Positions 48,089 through 57,053 are shown, counted from the stretch's first letter. The stretch is DNA of 64,000 nt from Burkholderia sp. NRF60-BP8 (GCF_001522585.2 NZ_CP013372.1:868001-932000), one strand, 5' to 3'. Notes: generated by a model from the letters alone, not told the origin. A program made the numbers and translations.

Positions 48089-49489
48089 ATGCCCGACCGC
48101 TCCAGAATCGCCGCCGTCTATCTGCTCGGATTCGCGATCGATCTCGCGAACATGTTCATGCTGAACGCCGCGTATCCGGCGCTGCAGCGCGAGCTGCACG
48201 CATCGGTCGCGCAGCTTGCGTGGGTCGGCAACATGTACGTGCTCGGGCTGACCGTCGTGATTCCGTTCGGCACGTGGCTGGCGCGTCGCTGCGGCGAGCG
48301 GCGCGTGTTCGGCGCATCGTTGCTGCTGTTCGGGCTCGGCAGCGCGGGCGTCGGTGCGGCGCCGTCGATCGACGCGCTGCTCGTGTGGCGGCTGGTCCAG
48401 GGGCTGGGCGGCGGGCTGCTGATTCCGGTCGGCCAGACGATCGCCTATCGCGCGTATCCGCCGCACGCCCACGCGCGGCTCACGTCGATCGTGATGATGG
48501 TCGCATTGCTCGTGCCGGCGTTGTCGCCCGCGATCGGCGGCGCGATCGTCGATCGCGGATCGTGGCGTGCGATCTTCTTCGCCATGGTGCCGATTGCGGC
48601 TGCGACCGGTGCGCTCGCGCTGGCATGGCTGCCGCGCGACGGCGCACGCGAGCGGCCTCCGCGGCTCGACTGGCGTGGGCTCGGCCTGAGCGCGGCGACG
48701 CTGGTCGCGCTGCTGCTGGGGCTTACCGCGGCGGGGCAGTCCGGCGGAACGGCGTTTTCGTTCGCGATGCTGGCGGCCGCGGCGGCCGCCAGCATCGGTT
48801 ATGTGCGACACGCGCGCCGTGCGACCTCCCCGCTGCTCGACCTGCGTCTGCTCGCGCAACCGTGGTTGCGGACCGGCGTGGTGATCTATCTCTGCGTGCC
48901 GGGCGTCTTTACCGGCGTCAATCTCGTCGCGTCGCTGTACCTGCAGAACGCCCTCGCATTGAGCGCCGCGCATGTCGGCGCGTTGATGCTGCCGTGGGCG
49001 ATCGCAGCGTTCTTCGCGATCGCGACGACACGCTGCTGTTTTCCGCGCCACGGCGCGAAGCCATTGTTCGCGTGCGGAATCGCGATCGATTGTGTCGGCA
49101 TCGCGTTGCTCGCGACGCCGTGGGCGCACGTCGAAGCCCTGCGCGTCGTGGCGTTCGTCGCGATGGGATTCGGCGCCAGCCTGTGCACGAGTGCGTCGCA
49201 AAGCGCGGCATTCGCCGATGTGCCGCCCGATCGGATGGGCGATGCGAGCGCGCTCTGGAACATCAACCGCCAATTGAGCTTTTGTGTCGGCGTGGCCGTG
49301 CTCGGCAGCGCGCTGAATGCGTTGCTGGCCCTCGATGCAGGCCCGTCGTCGCCGGCCCCGTACCGCTGGTGCTTCGGGCTGGCGATGCTGCTGACGTTTC
49401 TGCCGCTCGGCTGCGTCGTGCGGCTTCCCGCGCATCGCACGCCGGCCGTGCAAGCCGTTTCATCCCGCCCTGAGAACCTGAGAACCTGA
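48089..49489 (+). CDS. MFS transporter, DHA2-type exporter
   Basis: The 466-residue protein has about 14 hydrophobic helices. Marks are NAAYPALQRELHASVAQLAWVGNMYVLGLTVVIPFGTWLARRCGERRVFG and RLVQGLGGGLLIPVGQTIAYRAYP. It probably exports a drug or toxic metabolite by proton exchange. Helix-1 lacks the N-x-A-L-P of the classic form but has NAAYPAL at the same place. The ATG at 48089 follows no clear ribosome site. The C-terminus is composed of an 8-bp tandem repeat, so the last residues are variable in principle. The divergent LysR gene probably regulates it. Confidence 0.87.
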   Translation: MPDRSRIAAVYLLGFAIDLANMFMLNAAYPALQRELHASVAQLAWVGNMYVLGLTVVIPFGTWLARRCGERRVFGASLLLFGLGSAGVGAAPSIDALLVWRLVQGLGGGLLIPVGQTIAYRAYPPHAHARLTSIVMMVALLVPALSPAIGGAIVDRGSWRAIFFAMVPIAAATGALALAWLPRDGARERPPRLDWRGLGLSAATLVALLLGLTAAGQSGGTAFSFAMLAAAAAASIGYVRHARRATSPLLDLRLLAQPWLRTGVVIYLCVPGVFTGVNLVASLYLQNALALSAAHVGALMLPWAIAAFFAIATTRCCFPRHGAKPLFACGIAIDCVGIALLATPWAHVEALRVVAFVAMGFGASLCTSASQSAAFADVPPDRMGDASALWNINRQLSFCVGVAVLGSALNALLALDAGPSSPAPYRWCFGLAMLLTFLPLGCVVRLPAHRTPAVQAVSSRPENLRT

Positions 49490-49508
49490 GAACCTGAGAA
49501 CCTGAGAG
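49469..49508 (+). repeat. Five tandem copies of an 8-bp unit over the stop codon of the MFS gene
   Basis: CCTGAGAA occurs four times in a row and is followed by CCTGAGAG. The stop codon of the MFS gene (49487-49489) lies within the third unit and the ribosome site of the next gene (GAGAG) in the last. Because eight is not a multiple of three, loss or gain of a unit would shift the frame of the final MFS codons, though each unit contains TGA. Confidence 0.95.
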
Positions 49509-49512
49509 ACCC

Positions 49513-49911
49513 ATGAATCTGCCGAATCCGTTTTTCAATGAAGTCGTCGACACGCACGTCGACATCGAACGCTGGTTGTCGGGCCGTGCGGAGCCCGGAC
49601 GGCTCGCGATGCTGATGGCGCGTTTTTCGCCGGGATTTTCGATGATCACGACGTCCGGCACGGTGCTCGATTACGCGGGCGTCGATGCGCTGTTTTCACG
49701 CGGGCACGGCGCGCGGCCCGGGCTCGTGATCGGCATCGACGAATTGCGCGCCCTTGCGGTGTGGTCCGACGGCGCGGTGATCGGCTATCGCGAGACGCAG
49801 ACCGACATGGAAGGGCGGCGCACGGTGCGACGCTCGACGGCGTTGTTCCGGCGCGAAGCGGATGGCGTGATCGTATGGCGCCACCTGCACGAGACGCCGG
49901 TCGCCGCGTAG
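49513..49911 (+). CDS. Small NTF2-like/DUF4440-type protein
   Basis: This 132-residue soluble protein looks like a member of the SnoaL/DUF4440 group of the NTF2-like fold. It is an alpha helix followed by a curved beta sheet: ARFSPGFSMITTSGTVLDYAGVDALFSRGHG, then DELRALAVWSDGAVIGYRETQTD, then RRTVRRSTALFRREADGVIVWRHLHETPV. Such proteins bind small ligands or act as isomerases. The function is unknown. It follows the exporter gene by 23 bases and may be co-transcribed. The pattern match is moderate. Confidence 0.7.
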   Translation: MNLPNPFFNEVVDTHVDIERWLSGRAEPGRLAMLMARFSPGFSMITTSGTVLDYAGVDALFSRGHGARPGLVIGIDELRALAVWSDGAVIGYRETQTDMEGRRTVRRSTALFRREADGVIVWRHLHETPVAA

Positions 49912-49938
49912 ACGGCGAGCTGCGCGCCCGCGGGGCCG

Positions 49939-50664
49939 TTACTTGTCGAGCTCCGGATAGTGCCGGAAGATCCCCATGTCGTTGAACGGGATGCGGCGCT
50001 CCGATTCCAGGTAACGCGCGACGGGCGGGTGCTGCGCGACGCGATCGTGCAGCGCGACGAGCGCCGCGATCTTGCGCTCCGCGCGCTTCATCGCTTTCGG
50101 AAACGCATAGCGCAGGCCCTCGATCAGCTGGAACATCGTCAGATCCGCATAGCTGAGCGCGTTACCCGCGATATAACCGTTCTCGTGCGGATTCTGTTCG
50201 AGCACGCGATCGAAGTAGCCGAGGAATTTCGGCAGCCGGTTCTCGAGGAAATCGGCCGCGCGCTCGGCCGCTTCCGCTTTCTGATCCTCGTAGTACAGGC
50301 CGCTGCCGATCGGATGGTGCGTGTCGTGGATCTCGGTGATGAAATCGGCGGCGGTCAGCTGGATCTGGTGGACCCACAGCCGGCCGGCTTCGTCGTCGGG
50401 CGCGAGCCCGAGCCGCGCGCCGAGAAACAGCAGGATGTTCGCGGTCTGTCCGACGACCACGTCGCCCGCCTTCAGGAACGGCGGCGCGAACGGCACGCAT
50501 TCCGCTTTCGTGCTGTCCATCATGCGCATCATCGCCGACACGCCCATGCCGCGCCCCGATTCGCGCGCGACGTCGACATAGTCGGCTTCGGCCGCCTCGA
50601 GCGCGAGCCGCACGTATTCGCCGCGTCCCTGGATCTCGGGCCAGTAATAGAGTTCGTATCGCAT
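49939..50664 (-). CDS. Glutathione S-transferase family protein
   Basis: The 241-residue cytosolic protein has an N-terminal thioredoxin-like part (1-85, MRYELYYWPEIQGRGEYVRLALEAAEADYVDV and PPFLKAGDVVVGQTANILLFLGARLG) and a helical C-terminal domain (100-230, GYIAGNALSYADLTMFQLIEGLRYAFP). It conjugates or reduces electrophiles with glutathione, probably for detoxification. The catalytic Tyr is likely Tyr6 or Tyr7, followed by RGEYVRLALE, which resembles the sigma or alpha types. The start has AGGAG six bases upstream. It is between unrelated genes. Confidence 0.9.
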   Translation of the reverse strand: MRYELYYWPEIQGRGEYVRLALEAAEADYVDVARESGRGMGVSAMMRMMDSTKAECVPFAPPFLKAGDVVVGQTANILLFLGARLGLAPDDEAGRLWVHQIQLTAADFITEIHDTHHPIGSGLYYEDQKAEAAERAADFLENRLPKFLGYFDRVLEQNPHENGYIAGNALSYADLTMFQLIEGLRYAFPKAMKRAERKIAALVALHDRVAQHPPVARYLESERRIPFNDMGIFRHYPELDK

Positions 50665-50785
50665 GCTGTTCTCCTGTTCGTTGCACCGGATGCTGCCGGC
50701 TGCTTGACGGTGGGGCGGCCATGCGGCGCCCGCTGCGAATAGACAGTCTAGGAGATCGCCGGAAAAGTGCCGTGTGCGTCGTGCG

Positions 50786-51114
50786 TCACGCGCCGCGTTC
50801 GCGGTCTTCGGCGCCGCAAAAGAACGAGAACACCCATGTCGAGAAATCGTCGGAGAAGCCGGTGAAGCGATGGCCGGCGTGCGCGCGCACGAACAGCGCG
50901 TCGCCGATCACGACGTCGCATTCGCGTCCGTCGACGACGAAGCGCGACGTGCCGGCGGCGATCACGTCAACCTCGCCGCGCGTATGCGGCATCTACCCGT
51001 CCTCGATACGCGGCCGGTACCGCACGGCTCGCGCGTGCCGGGCCGAAACGGCGTCGTGAACAGCGTGCCTTCTTCATCGAGCCGAGCAAGCGATTCGTTC
51101 AGGCCGAACGCCAT
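50786..51114 (-). pseudogene. Decayed cupin-domain gene with a frameshift and a stop codon
   Basis: From the ATG at 51114 the frame reads MAFGLNESLARLDEEGTLFTTPFR, then loses its sense. In a neighbouring frame the sequence continues YRPRIEDG, then TAG, then MPHTRGEVDVIAAGTSRFVVDG, with the cupin motif DALFVRAHAGHRFTGFSDDFSTWVFSFFCG. The TAG is one base away from CAG, the Gln expected before MPHTRGEV. So the gene has one frameshift between about 51020 and 51050 and one nonsense change near 50993-50995. The 68-codon remainder starting at 50992 could still be translated, but lacks the N-terminal third of the protein. Confidence 0.75.
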
Positions 51115-51510
51115 CGTCGCGTGCTCCGGATCGGATCGTGGGAACGCGCGTTGCGCCCTCGTATCGCGAAATCCGGAGAGGGCCGTGCGACGCGCGACGA
51201 TGCCCGCGCGTCGCGTGCTCGCCACCGGTGAAACGGCGGCTGCGTTCGCTCGCCACGGATGAAACGTACGCGTCCGTCGATGAAACGGCATGACGATCGT
51301 CAGCCTTCGATCGACAGGTTCACCGCCATTTAATAAACGCCCACTACGATCCAGCATCGTCGATCGACGGGGTGCCGCGATCCGATCCGCGCGTCGATCC
51401 TGTCGCCCGCTTTCCAGCCGTGCGACGTGCCCGATGGTCATTTCCCTGAACCCGCGATTTGCAACGCCGCGACTTGCTGCCGGCGTCGTTCGCATCGTTT
51501 CCTGTCTGTC
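51115..51510. other. Intergenic stretch with no recognised gene
   Basis: The 396 bases carry several ATG-AAAC repeats near 51240-51290 and AT-rich stretches near 51330, but no gene of a known family and no clear terminator. It may hold the promoter of the secreted protein gene at 51511. Confidence 0.4.
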
Positions 51511-52332
51511 ATGAATCTGAACACGCCGGCTTCTTCACGAAGAAAATTTCTTGCTGTCGCGCCCGCCGTCGCGGCAGCACCGCTGCTGAGCGCATGCGGT
51601 GGCGACGACGTCACGTCGGCACCCGTTACCGATAGCGGACTCGCCGCGCAGATGTCCGCGAAACTGAACGCCCAGCTCGGCGATGCGGCGACGGTCGATG
51701 CGATCGTGCCGGCGATCACCGATGTCGGCTTCACGTGGGCGCTGCCGACGGTGCCGGCCGCAAGCATCGGCGCGATCGTCGCGTACAGCTTCGGCAATCG
51801 TCCGAACGCGGCGAGCGGCAATACGTCGAGTACCGGCGGCAACCAGTCGGCGCTGCCCGATCCGGGGCCGGTGAACGAAGCGCTCGCGGACGCCGTGTAC
51901 CGCATCCGCCAGTTGAAACCCGTCAAGGTCTACGCGCAGTGGGAAATCGCGCGCTTTCTCGTGTCGAAATACGGGCTGGGCGCCGACGTGCTGTCGTCGA
52001 TCGAGCCGGTGATCGCGAGCGACGGTTCGATCGTGTACCTGAGCACCGCGGGTGTCGCGGCCGTGGCCGTCTCGCGCGCGGGCGGTGCGGCGGCGATGGG
52101 CACGGTAGCGGTGGTCGGCCATCGCGATCATGCGAAGCGCTGCATCCAGACCTCGCAGCAGGCGGGCATGCAAGCGGCGGCGGTTGCCGAGGTGCCGCTG
52201 CCGACGACGTACGACCCGCAGTCGGGCCAGCCGTGGACGCGCAACCGCAGCCTCTATCTCGTGCACGACATGTATGCGCAGATGCTGACGCGCGCGATGG
52301 CCGCGACGATGCAGGCTTTCCCGAAGGGCTGA
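51511..52332 (+). CDS. Tat-type lipoprotein of unknown function
   Basis: I do not know this family. The 273-residue protein begins with a twin-arginine-like signal, SSRRKFLAVAPAVAAAPLLSACGG, ending in a lipobox (LLSAC), so it may be exported folded and then lipidated. The mature part has repeated ideas seen in the next gene, such as PTVPAASIGAIVAYSFGNR, PDPGPVNEALADAVYRIRQ, YAQWEIARFLVSKYGLGADV and VVGHRDHAKRCIQTSQQAGMQA. The HRDHAKR region and the following YDPQSGQPWTR resemble an active-site type loop but no enzyme family can be named. The ATG at 51511 has a weak ribosome site. Confidence 0.6.
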   Translation: MNLNTPASSRRKFLAVAPAVAAAPLLSACGGDDVTSAPVTDSGLAAQMSAKLNAQLGDAATVDAIVPAITDVGFTWALPTVPAASIGAIVAYSFGNRPNAASGNTSSTGGNQSALPDPGPVNEALADAVYRIRQLKPVKVYAQWEIARFLVSKYGLGADVLSSIEPVIASDGSIVYLSTAGVAAVAVSRAGGAAAMGTVAVVGHRDHAKRCIQTSQQAGMQAAAVAEVPLPTTYDPQSGQPWTRNRSLYLVHDMYAQMLTRAMAATMQAFPKG

Positions 52333-52367
52333 TGTTTTCCGTTGTTTTTCATTCGAATTCCGTGACC

Positions 52368-53126
52368 ATGACGAACCGCCGCCATTTCCTGGCCTCTACC
52401 TCGTTGCTCGCCGCATCGTGTGCCGCCGCCGCACCGGCCTTCGCGAGCGATGCCCCCGTTTCCGATGCGGAACTGCAGCGCCAGATGCTCGGCAAGCTGA
52501 CCCGCGAACTGAACGATCGCGCGACCGCCGCCGACGAAACCGGTTACCTGCTCGACACGTTTTTCTCGTGGACGCCGCCGACCGTCGACGCCGCCGCGAT
52601 CCACACGATCGTCGCGTTCGGCTTCGGAAATCGCGCCGGCGCATCGGCCGCCGCGCCGGTGCCGGGGCCCGTGAACGAGGCGATCGCCGATGCCGTGTTC
52701 CAGCTTCGGCAGAAAGTCGCGGCGCCGATCTTCGCGCAGCAGGAAGTCGCGAGCGTGCTCGCGTCGAAGTACGGACTGACGGCCGGCGTGACGTCGATCG
52801 CGACGCCCGCCGCGGTCGCCGGCAGCCCGATACCGACGCCCGATGGCGTGGCCGCCGCGATCGTCAGGCAGGCCGGGGCGGCCGCGGCGCTCGGCAAGGT
52901 CGGCGTGGTCACCCATCGCGACCAGGCGTCGATTGCCGTGCGCGTATCGAACGCGGCGGGGATGCAGGCGGCGGTGCCGGCGGGATTGTCGCTGCCGGGC
53001 GTCTACGACGCATCGGCGCAGCAGGCGGCGATGCGACGGCGCGATCTTTATCTGATGAGCAACGCCGGCATGCAGCTCGCGATGCTGCGGCTCGATCTGA
53101 TCAATCGCGAATACCCGAACGGCTAG
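52368..53126 (+). CDS. Tat-exported paralogue of the preceding protein
   Basis: The 252-residue protein is clearly related to the product of the gene before it. It shares PTVDAAAIHTIVAFGFGNRAG, PGPVNEAIADAVFQLRQ, FAQQEVASVLASKYGLTAGV and VVTHRDQASIAVRVSNAAGMQA. Its signal is NRRHFLASTSLLAASCAAAAPAFA, a twin-arginine signal with an AXA cleavage site and no lipobox, so the protein is probably free in the periplasm. An upstream ATG at 52332 (overlapping the previous stop) is possible, but the Tat motif starts at 52368. Function unknown. The pair arose by tandem duplication. Confidence 0.6.
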   Translation: MTNRRHFLASTSLLAASCAAAAPAFASDAPVSDAELQRQMLGKLTRELNDRATAADETGYLLDTFFSWTPPTVDAAAIHTIVAFGFGNRAGASAAAPVPGPVNEAIADAVFQLRQKVAAPIFAQQEVASVLASKYGLTAGVTSIATPAAVAGSPIPTPDGVAAAIVRQAGAAAALGKVGVVTHRDQASIAVRVSNAAGMQAAVPAGLSLPGVYDASAQQAAMRRRDLYLMSNAGMQLAMLRLDLINREYPNG

Positions 53127-53187
53127 GCGAGGGCACGGATACGGGCGCCGCACGCGCGCGTCGCGCGCCGGCCCGTGCGTGCCCCGT

Positions 53188-53242
53188 TTTGGCTGGTAAT
53201 GCCGATACAGGTATTGGCACTACCAGCCAAACCACTGTTTTT
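53188..53242 (+). terminator. Long hairpin after the Tat-protein genes, upstream of leuC
   Basis: An 11-bp outer stem (53188-53198 with 53221-53231), an A/C mismatch and an inner stem of 8-9 bp (53200-53208 with 53211-53219, one G-U pair) close on a tiny loop. ACTGTTTTT follows, then a second T run. It fits an intrinsic terminator for the upstream pair. It lies before a -10-like CATAAT at 53290-53295 that may serve leuC, so it is probably not a leuC leader. Confidence 0.6.
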
Positions 53243-53340
53243 AATGGGTTTTTTCGCGTCCGGCCTGCGCCGTGGCGCGTTGTGCGTGGCATAATCGACC
53301 GCATCCGCAAGGCTTGTAGTCACAACGACCCCGCATACCC

Positions 53341-54750
53341 ATGGCACAGACGCTCTACGACAAACTGTGGAACACCCACGTGGTCCACACCGAGGAAGAC
53401 GGCACGACCCTGCTCTACATCGACCGTCAGCTGCTGCATGAAGTCACGAGCCCGCAGGCATTCGAAGGGCTGAAGATCGCGCAGCGTCCGGTGTGGCGCA
53501 TCAGCGCGAACCTGGCCGTGTCGGACCACAACGTGCCGACGACGGACCGCAGCCACGGCATCGCCGATCCCGTCTCGAAGCTGCAGGTCGACACGCTCGA
53601 CGCGAACTGCGACGCCTTCGGCATCACGCAGTTCAAGATGAACGACGTGCGCCAGGGCATCGTCCACATCATCGGGCCGGAGCAGGGCGCGACGCTGCCG
53701 GGCATGACGATCGTGTGCGGCGATTCGCATACGTCGACGCACGGCGCGTTCGGCGCGCTCGCGCACGGCATCGGCACGTCGGAAGTCGAGCACGTGCTCG
53801 CGACGCAAACGCTCCTGCAGAAGAAGAGCAAGAACATGCTCGTGAAGGTCGAGGGCGCCCTGCCGCGCGGCTGTACCGCGAAGGACATCGTGCTCGCGAT
53901 CATCGGCAAGATCGGCACCGCGGGCGGCACGGGCTATGCGATCGAATTCGGCGGCTCGACCATTCGCGCGCTGACGATGGAAGGCCGCATGACCGTCTGC
54001 AACATGGCGATCGAGGCCGGCGCGCGCGCGGGCATGGTCGCCGTCGACGATACGACGATCGATTACCTGAAGGGCCGTCCGTTCGTGCCGACCGGCGCGG
54101 AATGGGATCAGGCCGTCGAATACTGGCGCCAGTTCAAGTCGGACGAAGGCGCGCAGTTCGACCGCGTGGTCGAGCTGAACGCGGCCGAGATCGTCCCGCA
54201 GGTCACGTGGGGCACGTCGCCGGAAATGGTCACGTCGATCGACGGTCGCGTGCCCGATCCCGAGCGCGAAAAGGATCCGGTCAAGCGCGACGCGATGGAG
54301 CGCGCACTGGCCTACATGGCGCTCGAACCGAACACGCCGATCGAATCGATCAAGGTCGACAAGATCTTCATCGGCTCGTGCACGAACGCGCGGATCGAGG
54401 ACATCCGCGCGGCCGCGTACGTCGTGAAGAAGCTGAACCGCCGCGTCGCACCGAACGTGCGGCTCGCGATGGTCGTGCCGGGCTCGGGCCTCGTGAAGGC
54501 GCAGGCCGAGCGCGAAGGGCTCGACAAGGTGTTCACCGATGCGGGCTTCGAATGGCGCGAGCCGGGCTGCTCGATGTGCCTCGCGATGAACGCCGACCGG
54601 CTCGAGCCGGGCGAGCGCTGCGCGTCGACGTCGAACCGCAACTTCGAAGGGCGGCAGGGCGCGGGCGGTCGCACGCATCTCGTGAGCCCTGCGATGGCGG
54701 CGGCCGCGGCGATCGAAGGTCACTTCGTCGACATTCGCCAGCTGGGGTGA
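53341..54750 (+). CDS. leuC: 3-isopropylmalate dehydratase large subunit
   Basis: LeuC with LeuD isomerises 2-isopropylmalate to 3-isopropylmalate in leucine synthesis. It has 469 residues. Its [4Fe-4S] ligands are the Cys in [10 protein letters not shown] and the two in [46 protein letters not shown] and [33 protein letters not shown] are typical. The ATG at 53341 has no good Shine-Dalgarno sequence. The leu genes are on the plus strand in the order leuC, entericidin, leuD, leuB, with asd following. Confidence 0.97.
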   Translation: MAQTLYDKLWNTHVVHTEEDGTTLLYIDRQLLHEVTSPQAFEGLKIAQRPVWRISANLAVSDHNVPTTDRSHGIADPVSKLQVDTLDANCDAFGITQFKMNDVRQGIVHIIGPEQGATLPGMTIVCGDSHTSTHGAFGALAHGIGTSEVEHVLATQTLLQKKSKNMLVKVEGALPRGCTAKDIVLAIIGKIGTAGGTGYAIEFGGSTIRALTMEGRMTVCNMAIEAGARAGMVAVDDTTIDYLKGRPFVPTGAEWDQAVEYWRQFKSDEGAQFDRVVELNAAEIVPQVTWGTSPEMVTSIDGRVPDPEREKDPVKRDAMERALAYMALEPNTPIESIKVDKIFIGSCTNARIEDIRAAAYVVKKLNRRVAPNVRLAMVVPGSGLVKAQAEREGLDKVFTDAGFEWREPGCSMCLAMNADRLEPGERCASTSNRNFEGRQGAGGRTHLVSPAMAAAAAIEGHFVDIRQLG

Positions 54751-54753
54751 CGT

Positions 54754-54900
54754 ATGACGGCATCGAAGCTCATCGCGCGGCTGGTTGCCGCGCTGGCGCT
54801 TGCGGGGCTGGGCGTCGGCCTGGCCGGCTGCAATACCGTCCGAGGCTTCGGCGAGGACGTCCATGCCGCCGGCAACGCGCTGCAGCGCGCCGCGGACTGA
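54754..54900 (+). CDS. Entericidin A/B-family lipoprotein
   Basis: This 48-codon gene sits between leuC and leuD. It encodes a lipoprotein of the entericidin type. A hydrophobic signal with lipobox ([17 protein letters not shown]) is followed by the family core [18 protein letters not shown]. Entericidins are small membrane lipoproteins linked to programmed lysis or envelope stress in enteric bacteria. Their role in Burkholderia is unknown. The ATG is three bases after the leuC stop, with GGGG ahead of it, so it is translated as part of the leu operon. Confidence 0.85.
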   Translation: MTASKLIARLVAALALAGLGVGLAGCNTVRGFGEDVHAAGNALQRAAD

Positions 54901-54965
54901 CGCCACCCGAGAATTTGTCGATGGGCGCCGGCTGCGTGCCGGCCCTTCAACCGGATAGACGGATC

Positions 54966-55616
54966 ATGGAAAAATTCACTGTACATACCGGCGTCGTGGC
55001 GCCGCTCGATCGCGAGAACGTCGACACCGACGCGATCATCCCGAAGCAGTTCCTGAAGTCGATCAAGCGCACGGGCTTCGGTCCGAACGCATTCGACGAA
55101 TGGCGCTATCTCGATCACGGCGAGCCGGGCCAGGACAACTCGAAGCGTCCGCTGAACCCGGATTTCGTGCTGAACCAGCCGCGCTATCAGGGCGCATCGG
55201 TGCTGCTCGCCCGCAAGAACTTCGGCTGCGGCAGCTCGCGCGAGCACGCGCCGTGGGCGCTGCAGCAGTACGGCTTCCGCGCGATCATCGCGCCGAGCTT
55301 CGCGGACATCTTCTTCAACAACTGCTACAAGAACGGTCTGCTGCCGATCGTGCTGACCGAGCAGCAGGTCGATCACCTGTTCAACGAGACGGTCGCGTTC
55401 AACGGCTATCAACTGACGATCGACCTCGACGCGCAGGTCGTGCGCGCGGCCGACGGCCGCGAGTATCCGTTCGAGATCGCCGCGTTCCGCAAGTACTGCC
55501 TGCTGAACGGCTTCGACGACATCGGCCTCACGCTGCGCTACGCGGACAAGATCCGCCAGTTCGAAGCGGAGCGGCTCGTGAAGCAGCCGTGGCTCAATAC
55601 CAAGCTGGTCGGCTGA
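54966..55616 (+). CDS. leuD: 3-isopropylmalate dehydratase small subunit
   Basis: LeuD is the swivelling domain of isopropylmalate isomerase, binding the substrate next to the LeuC cluster. It has 216 residues and the motifs [84 protein letters not shown] and the C-terminal [15 protein letters not shown]. It starts 65 bases after the entericidin gene with a GGA-type ribosome site. Confidence 0.96.
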   Translation: MEKFTVHTGVVAPLDRENVDTDAIIPKQFLKSIKRTGFGPNAFDEWRYLDHGEPGQDNSKRPLNPDFVLNQPRYQGASVLLARKNFGCGSSREHAPWALQQYGFRAIIAPSFADIFFNNCYKNGLLPIVLTEQQVDHLFNETVAFNGYQLTIDLDAQVVRAADGREYPFEIAAFRKYCLLNGFDDIGLTLRYADKIRQFEAERLVKQPWLNTKLVG

Positions 55617-55689
55617 TCGCGTTGCGGGCGCGCCGCGCGTGCGCTCGCCCGCCTGCTTTCCCAATACCCTACCCAGTCAGGAATTTCGC

Positions 55690-56757
55690 ATGAAGATTGC
55701 AGTGCTGCCCGGCGACGGCATCGGTCCGGAAATCGTCAATGAAGCGGTGAAGGTGCTGAACGCACTCGACGAGAAGTTCGAACTCGAACAGGCGCCGGTC
55801 GGCGGCGCGGGCTACGAGGCGAGCGGCCATCCGCTGCCCGACGCGACGCTGGCGCTCGCGAAGCAGGCCGACGCGATCCTGTTCGGCGCGGTCGGCGACT
55901 GGAAGTACGACTCGCTGGAGCGCGCGCTGCGCCCCGAGCAGGCGATCCTCGGGCTGCGCAAGCACCTCGAACTGTTCGCGAACTTCCGCCCGGCGATCTG
56001 CTATCCGCAACTCGTCGATGCGTCGCCGCTGAAGCCCGAGCTCGTCGCGGGCCTCGACATCCTGATCGTGCGCGAACTGAACGGCGACATCTACTTCGGC
56101 CAGCCGCGCGGCGTGCGTGCGGCGCCGGACGGCCCGTTCGCCGGCGAGCGCGAGGGCTTCGACACGATGCGCTATTCGGAGCCGGAAGTGCGCCGCATCG
56201 CGCACGTCGCGTTCCAGGCCGCGCAAAAGCGCGCGAAGAAGCTGCTGTCGGTGGACAAGTCGAACGTGCTGGAGACGTCGCAGTTCTGGCGCGACATCAT
56301 GATCGACGTGTCGAAGGAGTACGCGGACGTCGAGCTGTCGCACATGTACGTCGACAACGCGGCGATGCAGCTCGCGAAGGCGCCGAAGCAGTTCGACGTG
56401 ATCGTCACCGGCAACATGTTCGGCGACATCCTGTCGGATGAGGCGTCGATGCTGACGGGCTCGATCGGCATGCTGCCGTCGGCGTCGCTCGACAAGCACA
56501 ACAAGGGCCTGTACGAGCCGTCGCACGGCTCGGCGCCGGACATCGCGGGCAAGGGCATCGCGAACCCGCTCGCAACGATCCTGTCGGCCGCGATGCTGCT
56601 GCGCTACTCGCTGAATCGCGCGGAGCAGGCCGATCGCATCGAGCGCGCGGTGAAAACGGTGCTCGAACAGGGTTACCGTACGGGCGACATCGCGACGCCG
56701 GGCTGCAAGCAGGTCGGCACGGCTGCGATGGGCGACGCGGTGGTCGCCGCGCTGTAA
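55690..56757 (+). CDS. leuB: 3-isopropylmalate dehydrogenase
   Basis: LeuB oxidises and decarboxylates 3-isopropylmalate with NAD to give 2-ketoisocaproate. The 355-residue enzyme starts at ATG 55690, with AGGA eight bases upstream. Marks are [59 protein letters not shown], and [30 protein letters not shown] with the metal-binding Asp residues. The NAD-binding [29 protein letters not shown] follows. It is the last leu gene before the asd leader region. Confidence 0.97.
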   Translation: MKIAVLPGDGIGPEIVNEAVKVLNALDEKFELEQAPVGGAGYEASGHPLPDATLALAKQADAILFGAVGDWKYDSLERALRPEQAILGLRKHLELFANFRPAICYPQLVDASPLKPELVAGLDILIVRELNGDIYFGQPRGVRAAPDGPFAGEREGFDTMRYSEPEVRRIAHVAFQAAQKRAKKLLSVDKSNVLETSQFWRDIMIDVSKEYADVELSHMYVDNAAMQLAKAPKQFDVIVTGNMFGDILSDEASMLTGSIGMLPSASLDKHNKGLYEPSHGSAPDIAGKGIANPLATILSAAMLLRYSLNRAEQADRIERAVKTVLEQGYRTGDIATPGCKQVGTAAMGDAVVAAL

Positions 56758-56842
56758 GCGGACGGAAACGAAGTGCGGTAATTGATGTGAAAAAGGGCGC
56801 GAACGGGCCGTGAGAATCGGTCGGTTCGCGCGCGGTTGGCCG

Positions 56843-56871
56843 TTGTGCGGGCCACCGGCTTTGTGTAGACT
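56843..56871 (+). promoter_or_regulatory. Promoter candidate for the asd leader transcript
   Basis: TTGTGC (56843-56848) and TAGACT (56866-56871) are separated by exactly 17 bases. Seven bases after the -10 box comes the A of the leader-peptide ATG at 56878, so the transcript may begin at or next to that start codon (a leaderless message). Confidence 0.5.
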
Positions 56872-56877
56872 CGAACG

Positions 56878-56997
56878 ATGGCGCTGATTTCCCTGATCTC
56901 CCCGGTCCTGAAACTCCACGGCAACACTGCCCGTGCGGGTGCGCGCGCCATCGTCATCACGAAAACCATTACCACGAAAACGATCATTAAACGCTGA
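56878..56997 (+). CDS. Putative 39-residue leader peptide upstream of asd, rich in Thr, Ile and Lys
   Basis: The short frame encodes MALISLISPVLKLHGN, then an Ala/Arg/Gly stretch, and ends VITKTITTKTIIKR. Twelve of the last 14 residues are Thr (5), Ile (4) or Lys (3). These amino acids are all derived from aspartate through aspartate semialdehyde, the product of the next gene, asd. Leader peptides of attenuated operons (for example thrL in enteric bacteria) have such runs of the regulated amino acids near their end. There is no ribosome site, but the promoter candidate would give a leaderless or nearly leaderless transcript. No protein of this length and composition is known to me in this place. 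The evidence is composition and position only. Confidence 0.55.
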   Translation: MALISLISPVLKLHGNTARAGARAIVITKTITTKTIIKR

Positions 56998-57053
56998 TCG
57001 CCGTCGTGCCCGCCTGTTTCCCCGCGCGGTCACGCGGGGACGGAAATGGCGGG
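56973..57053 (+). promoter_or_regulatory. Tandem hairpins in the asd leader, attenuator-like
   Basis: Hairpin 1 (56973-57008) pairs CACGA with TCGTG and CGATC with GATCG across a symmetric AAA/CCG internal loop. It covers the last Thr/Lys/Ile codons of the leader peptide and its stop codon. Hairpin 2 (57009-57053) starts on the next base. Its core is CCCCGCG (57020-57026) with CGCGGGG (57033-57039), extended by CCCGCC with GGCGGG. No U tract follows hairpin 2, so a rho-type or translational mechanism would have to be assumed. Confidence 0.45.

Noticed and set aside
53126..53340. A leucine-rich leader peptide or attenuator before leuC
   Set aside because: No short frame with Leu runs is present; the large hairpin at 53188-53231 lies upstream of the likely promoter and fits a terminator of the preceding genes.
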